From Clostridia bacterium (GTDB lineage: Bacteria > Bacillota_A > Clostridia > Oscillospirales > Butyricicoccaceae): a DNA stretch of 8,096 nucleotides. The stretch covers positions 1-8,096 of the forward strand of contig JAFOHJ010000194.1 in assembly GCA_017421885.1 (NCBI GenBank). Direction: 5' to 3'. The notes under the pieces are model-generated. The model ran no database searches, was not told where the DNA came from, and was given only the letters and a program-made list of their open reading frames with translations. The position numbers and the translations under genes were made by a program. Below, piece by piece: positions 5,107-8,096 of the stretch; position 1 is the first letter of the stretch, and every line of letters begins with the position of its first letter.

Positions 5107-6645
5107 ATGCAGAATGAGAAAAAGATTTCTCTTTCCGATGTATTTGTCATCGGCTTCGCTCTGTTTGCCATGTTCTTTGGTGCTGGCAACCTGATCTTCC
5201 CCCCTTATCTTGGCATGGTTGCAGGTAAGCAGTGGTTTATCGGCTTCCTCTCCTTTATTATTGCCGACGGTGGCCTCGCTGTTCTGACAGTACTTGCAAT
5301 GATCCGCAAGGACGGCAGTATTTGGTCGGTTGTCGACCGTATCGGCGATGTTCCTGCAAAGATCCTTTCGGCGGTCGCTATCCTCACAGTTGGTCCTCTG
5401 CTCTGCGTTCCCAGAACATGTGCTACAACATTTGAAATGGGCATCATGCCTCTGTTCCCTGAGTTCAACTCCTGGGTATTCTCCATCATCTTCTTCGGTA
5501 TCGTATATTTGCTGACAATTCGTCCTTCGGCAGTTGTTGATATCATCGGTAAGTATCTCACACCTGCGCTGCTGGTCGTTCTTGTTGCACTTGTTGTTAT
5601 CGGTATCATCAATCCCATCGGTGAGATCAGTCCCGATCAGCTGGTAGACAGCGTTGCAAAGGAAGGTATCCTTGCAGGCTATCAGACGATGGACGTTCTT
5701 GTTTCGCTGGCTGTAACACTGATGCTTGTCGGTAATGCAACACGTAACGGCTATGACACACCCAAGTCCAGATTCAAGATCATCGCCATGTCTTCGGTCA
5801 TATGTATTGCAGGTCTTTCCATCGTATACGGCGGCCTTACATATCTCGGCGCGACAACATCTATGCTCGGTCTTGGCATTGGCATGAACCAGACAGCTCT
5901 CGTAGTTCTTATCACAAAGACACTGCTGGGCAAGGCAGGCGTCATTCTTCTGTCGCTCATCGTATTCTTTGCATGCCTTACAACAGCTATTGGCCTGATC
6001 TCGGCTTCTGCCGACTTCTTTGCCGAACTGCTGGGCAGCAAGTTCCCCTACACAAGACTGGTAGGCATTACCTGCGTATTCTCGGCTATCATTGCCAATG
6101 TAGGTATCAGCATGATCATCGCTCTGGCTTCGCCCATCCTGAACATCATCTATCCCGTTCTGCTTACACAGGTCATACTGTCCTTCTTCGACGATCAGAT
6201 CAAGAATCACTATGTAAATAAGTTCACCGCAGCCGGCACATTCTTCATGGCACTGATGGGTGTTCTGTCCGACTTCGGTGCATCCCAGTTTGACTTTGTA
6301 TACACACTGCCTCTGGCAGAGTATGGCTTCTTCTGGCTGGTACCTGCAGTCGTATTCGCCATCATTGGTGCATTCGTTCCCGCTGGCAAGAGCAAGCGTT
6401 CCAAGAAGAGCGGACAGGAGGCTTTTGCCCAGTCTGCTGTAGAAGCTGTGGAAGAGGCTGGATTGGCCATGGTACATATTAAGGAGACAGAAGTTAAGGT
6501 CATGACAGTTGAAGATGCTGTTATGCAGCTGAATCAGCTGAAGCGCGAGATCTATGTCTTCTTCAACAGCGAAGAGAACGACAAGTATTCGGTAGTTTAC
6601 AAGAAAAAGAACGGCGGCTATGGCGTGCTGGTCACCAAGGAGTAA
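5107..6645 (+). CDS. brnQ: Branched-chain amino acid:cation symporter BrnQ fused to an HPF-type C-terminal domain
   Basis: Residues 1-425 form a complete BrnQ/LIVCS permease, which imports Leu, Ile and Val with Na+ or H+ across the cytoplasmic membrane. The N-terminal FFGAGNLIFPP signature (23-33) and a dozen hydrophobic helices are present. Usual BrnQ proteins are about 430-450 residues; this one has 512. After the last helix come a basic stretch (KSKRSKKS, 428-435), an acidic Ala-rich segment (438-453) and a compact domain at 456-512 that resembles the C-terminal domain of long HPF. With 12 helices both termini should be cytosolic. The ATG at 5107 has GGAGG at 5092-5096, 10 bases upstream. 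Upstream in-frame codons lack such a site and are not hydrophobic. Isoleucine codons are overwhelmingly ATC, unlike its neighbours, hinting at high expression. A possible weak promoter is TTGCAA (4991) with TGTTAAGGT (5011-5019). A second paralogue begins at 7756. Confidence 0.95.
   Translation: MQNEKKISLSDVFVIGFALFAMFFGAGNLIFPPYLGMVAGKQWFIGFLSFIIADGGLAVLTVLAMIRKDGSIWSVVDRIGDVPAKILSAVAILTVGPLLCVPRTCATTFEMGIMPLFPEFNSWVFSIIFFGIVYLLTIRPSAVVDIIGKYLTPALLVVLVALVVIGIINPIGEISPDQLVDSVAKEGILAGYQTMDVLVSLAVTLMLVGNATRNGYDTPKSRFKIIAMSSVICIAGLSIVYGGLTYLGATTSMLGLGIGMNQTALVVLITKTLLGKAGVILLSLIVFFACLTTAIGLISASADFFAELLGSKFPYTRLVGITCVFSAIIANVGISMIIALASPILNIIYPVLLTQVILSFFDDQIKNHYVNKFTAAGTFFMALMGVLSDFGASQFDFVYTLPLAEYGFFWLVPAVVFAIIGAFVPAGKSKRSKKSGQEAFAQSAVEAVEEAGLAMVHIKETEVKVMTVEDAVMQLNQLKREIYVFFNSEENDKYSVVYKKKNGGYGVLVTKE
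6472..6642 (+). other. HPF/S30AE C-terminal-like domain encoded at the 3' end of brnQ
   Basis: Residues 456-512 read through, in order, VKVMTVEDAVMQL, REIYVFFNSEE, SVVYKKKNGGYGVLV. This follows the pattern I know from the C-terminal domain of long-form hibernation promoting factors (Ribosom_S30AE_C): K-P-M-[ST]-x-E-E-A-x-x-Q-M, then F-[FY]-V-F-x-N-x-E, then V-V-Y-[RK]-R-x-D-G-x-Y-G-L-I. Order, spacing and most hydrophobic positions are kept. The usual His before the FFVF strand is replaced (LKREIY), and RRxDG is KKNGG. In HPF this domain dimerises and brings two ribosomes together. Assignment is from memory of the family, not a search. Confidence 0.75.
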
Positions 6646-6712
6646 TTTCCGGGTATCTTCAAGAACTACTAAAACGGGTCTCTCCGCAACACATAATTGA
6701 AGTAATCAACTG

Positions 6713-6748
6713 AAACCGCCGCAAACGGAAAACGTTTCGGCGGTTTTT
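6713..6748 (+). terminator. Rho-independent terminator of the fused brnQ gene
   Basis: AAACCGCCG + AAACG (6713-6721, 6723-6727) pairs with CGTTTCGGCGGTTT (6733-6746), giving 14 bp with one bulged C (6722) and a GAAAA loop. A T5 run ends the structure at 6748. Confidence 0.88.
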
Positions 6749-6757
6749 CGTATATAC

Positions 6758-6783
6758 AAGAAAACGGCCCCGCAGGGCCGTTT
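6758..6783 (-). terminator. Terminator of the XRE regulator gene (convergent)
   Basis: AAACGGCCC (6762-6770) and GGGCCGTTT (6775-6783) form a perfect 9-bp stem around a CGCA tetraloop. On the minus strand it is followed by TTTTCTTG, a moderate U-tract, 17 bases after the regulator's stop. It stands back to back with the brnQ terminator, insulating the two convergent genes. Confidence 0.8.
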
Positions 6784-6800
6784 GGTTTGAAGGTGTGATT

Positions 6801-7511
6801 TTAGTCGATCTGCTCAACAGCGAACATGTTCAGCTGCTTGATGAGCTTGACATCCTTTTTGGAGAGGATCAGTTTTTCCATAAGCGAATCATCTTCGGAA
6901 ATAGGGGTAGGAGAGAGGATACACTTGATGGAGATGGGGAGCATGGGGTATCTTGAAATACCTGACAGCATACCCAGTACCAATTCGCCGCGGTCGAAAG
7001 GATTTACAGCAGTTAGAGTGACATGCTCGATGCGGTTATTCTGGTTTTCAAATGAGAAGTTGGTAACGGTATCAAAATAATCGACCGTTCCGAAATAGAG
7101 GCTTCGGCATTCTTCGAAGCGTTCAAAAGAAGGAATATCATTATAGAACGTAGCAGTGGGGCGGGCCGATTCATGGTCGATCTCAAGAAGATTGCGGATT
7201 ACCTTGCCCACGCGGCCATCATAAAAATAGACATAAATAAGGCGCTGAGGGAAGAAGCCGCCGGAAGCAGGTTTTATGAGCTCGCCGGGCTTGGCCTGAG
7301 GCTCGTAGTCGAGAAGCTGCTGGACCTTGATACCAAGAACATCGGCGATATCAAAAAGAGTTTCAATGTCAATCGTGATATCGCCGGTCTCATATTTTGA
7401 GAGAGTAGCCTTGCTTTTGTGTATCTTCTGTGATAAAGTCAGAAGCGTGAGTTTTTTAGCTTTTCGGTACAGTCGTATTCGGCTGCCAACATGTAGGCTG
7501 ATCTCTTTCAT
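6801..7511 (-). CDS. XRE-family transcriptional regulator with uncharacterised C-terminal domain
   Basis: The protein is 236 residues. Residues about 8-67 are a Cro/cI-type helix-turn-helix, with the typical LTLSQKIHKSKATLSKYETG (24-43) recognition region and LFDIADVLGI (52-61) closing helix. Residues about 88-236 are a soluble mixed alpha/beta region I cannot name (marks: FYDGRVGKVIRNLLEID, NPF, GMLSGISR, PMLPISIKC). It may sense a ligand or serve in oligomerisation. The start is ATG at 7509-7511 with GGAGGT 8 bases upstream. The gene sits between two brnQ paralogues, convergent with one and divergent from the other. The direct repeats at 7527 and 7557 in its leader are the obvious operator candidates, so autoregulation and control of BCAA uptake are likely but inferred. 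DNA-binding assignment is secure; the effector is unknown. Confidence 0.9.
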   Translation of the reverse strand: MKEISLHVGSRIRLYRKAKKLTLLTLSQKIHKSKATLSKYETGDITIDIETLFDIADVLGIKVQQLLDYEPQAKPGELIKPASGGFFPQRLIYVYFYDGRVGKVIRNLLEIDHESARPTATFYNDIPSFERFEECRSLYFGTVDYFDTVTNFSFENQNNRIEHVTLTAVNPFDRGELVLGMLSGISRYPMLPISIKCILSPTPISEDDSLMEKLILSKKDVKLIKQLNMFAVEQID

Positions 7512-7526
7512 GATATATACCTCCGG

Positions 7527-7542
7527 GTTTCGAATAAATAGA
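7527..7542. repeat. Direct repeat copy 1, putative operator
   Basis: GTTTCGAATAAATAGA occurs here and again, identically, at 7557-7572, 30 bp apart start to start, which is about three helical turns, so both copies face the same side of the DNA. This copy lies 2 bases from the regulator's Shine-Dalgarno sequence. It contains the palindromic core TTCGAA. Confidence 0.75.
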
Positions 7543-7556
7543 TAATAAACACAAAA

Positions 7557-7572
7557 GTTTCGAATAAATAGA
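7557..7572. repeat. Direct repeat copy 2, putative operator
   Basis: This is the second perfect copy of the 16-bp element GTTTCGAATAAATAGA, also with the TTCGAA core. It lies between the likely regulator promoter (7615-7623) and the regulator start, a position suited to autorepression. Confidence 0.75.
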
Positions 7573-7614
7573 CTCGAGTTGTATTGTGTATGAGTGCATC
7601 GTTAAGATATATAA

Positions 7615-7623
7615 ATTATAACA
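7615..7623 (-). promoter_or_regulatory. Putative extended -10 promoter of the XRE regulator gene
   Basis: On the minus strand TGTTATAAT is a perfect extended -10 element with no convincing -35 box upstream. Transcription would start near 7608 and give a leader of about 97 bases containing both direct repeats. Confidence 0.45.
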
Positions 7624-7673
7624 CGGCTGATAGGATAATTTCTACTTAAAATAAAAAATTTTGCAGCAGAATC

Positions 7674-7683
7674 TATCGCGATA
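7674..7683. repeat. 10-bp palindrome TATCGCGATA, putative operator
   Basis: This perfect inverted repeat with a GC-rich centre stands out in an AT-rich spacer. It lies 13 bases upstream of the proposed -35 of the second brnQ gene, a position compatible with an activator or co-regulator site. It is unrelated in sequence to the 16-bp direct repeats. Confidence 0.4.
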
Positions 7684-7696
7684 AAAATTGTGCAGT

Positions 7697-7726
7697 TTGC
7701 CAAGGTGACGACTTATGTGTTATTGT
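7697..7726 (+). promoter_or_regulatory. Putative promoter of the second brnQ gene
   Basis: TTGCCA (7697-7702) and TATTGT (7721-7726) are 18 bases apart, each matching consensus at 4 or more of 6 positions, and TG one base before the -10 gives an extended -10. Transcription would start near 7733, about 23 bases before the ATG. Confidence 0.4.
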
Positions 7727-7755
7727 GATATTAGTGAAAATGTCGGAGGTACATT

Positions 7756-8096
7756 ATGATTAGAGCAAAAAAAGCAACTCTGGGCGACATAATGGTAATA
7801 GGTTTTGCCATGTTTGCCATGTTTTTCGGCGCAGGCAACCTGATTTTCCCGCCCTACCTTGGTATGGTTGCAGGTGAACAGTGGTTTTCGGGCTTTATGT
7901 GCTTCATTATTGCCGACGCAGGTCTGGCAATTATGACAGTACTTGCAATGATCCGAAAGGATGGAACTATATGGTCGATGGTAAACAGAATCGGCAAAAT
8001 TCCCGGAAAGATAGTAGCTACCACAGCTATTGCGGTCGTTGGTCCCATTCTCTGCATCCCCAGAACCTGTGCTACTACATTTGAAATGGGTATTCA
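7756..8096 (+). CDS. brnQ: Second BrnQ branched-chain amino acid transporter, 3' part outside window
   Basis: From the ATG at 7756, with GGAGGT at 7745-7750 5 bases upstream, the frame is open to the window edge and gives 113 residues. It carries the same FFGAGNLIFPP signature at the same position and the PRTCATTFEMGI segment at its visible end. A hand count against the first brnQ product gives about 83 of 113 identical residues, so the two are paralogues, most divergent in the first 13 residues. About a quarter of a normal BrnQ is visible. Whether it also ends in the HPF-like domain cannot be seen. Isoleucine codons here are mostly ATT and ATA, in contrast to the ATC-rich first copy. It is divergent from the XRE regulator and shares its 244-base control region. 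Confidence 0.93.
   Translation, partial: MIRAKKATLGDIMVIGFAMFAMFFGAGNLIFPPYLGMVAGEQWFSGFMCFIIADAGLAIMTVLAMIRKDGTIWSMVNRIGKIPGKIVATTAIAVVGPILCIPRTCATTFEMGI

Noticed and set aside
5101..6477. Long open frame of 458 codons on the minus strand opposite brnQ
   Set aside because: The product is rich in Cys, Asp and Lys with no domain pattern, no good ribosome binding site, and it mirrors the codon bias of the brnQ gene. It is a shadow of the true coding strand.
6713..6783. Possible attachment site or riboswitch in the brnQ-regulator gap, because of two adjacent hairpins
   Set aside because: Both hairpins have T-tracts on the strand expected for the convergent genes, so back-to-back terminators explain them. 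There are no integrase genes or flanking repeats.

Overview
The window looks like chromosomal DNA from a low-to-mid GC Gram-positive anaerobe of the Clostridia, possibly Lachnospiraceae-like. The reasons are strong AGGAGG-type ribosome binding sites, use of TTG and GTG starts, the lspA-rluD gene order typical of Bacillota, and the presence of YitT, DUF4349 and BrnQ proteins. The taxonomic placement is inference only. There are no rRNA or tRNA genes, mobile elements or CRISPR arrays that I can see, and no gene-free stretch longer than 300 bases.

Left part (1-1680): the 5' part of an AEC-family permease gene runs leftward off the window. Divergent from it is a lipoprotein gene with a DUF4349 domain, closed by a strong rho-independent terminator.

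Middle (1695-4965): a clear promoter drives a tightly packed cluster: lspA (lipoprotein signal peptidase), an RluD-type 23S rRNA pseudouridine synthase, a Cof-type HAD phosphatase and a YitT-family membrane protein. The first three junctions overlap by 1-4 bases or are nearly abutting, so translational coupling is likely. The cluster ends at a perfect-stem terminator.

Right part (4966-8096): an accessory-looking branched-chain amino acid transport locus. The first brnQ gene encodes a complete 12-helix-type transporter of about 425 residues. It continues in frame into a basic and acidic linker and then a domain of about 57 residues. I read that domain as the C-terminal (dimerisation) domain of long-form ribosome hibernation promoting factor (S30AE_C type). 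This transporter-hibernation-domain fusion is the most unusual thing in the window. A convergent XRE-family regulator follows, with an uncharacterised C-terminal half. Then comes a divergent second brnQ paralogue, about 73% identical over the part visible, cut by the right edge. The spacer between the regulator and the second brnQ carries two perfect 16-bp direct repeats 30 bp apart and a 10-bp palindrome. These are good operator candidates, suggesting that the regulator controls itself and one or both transporters.
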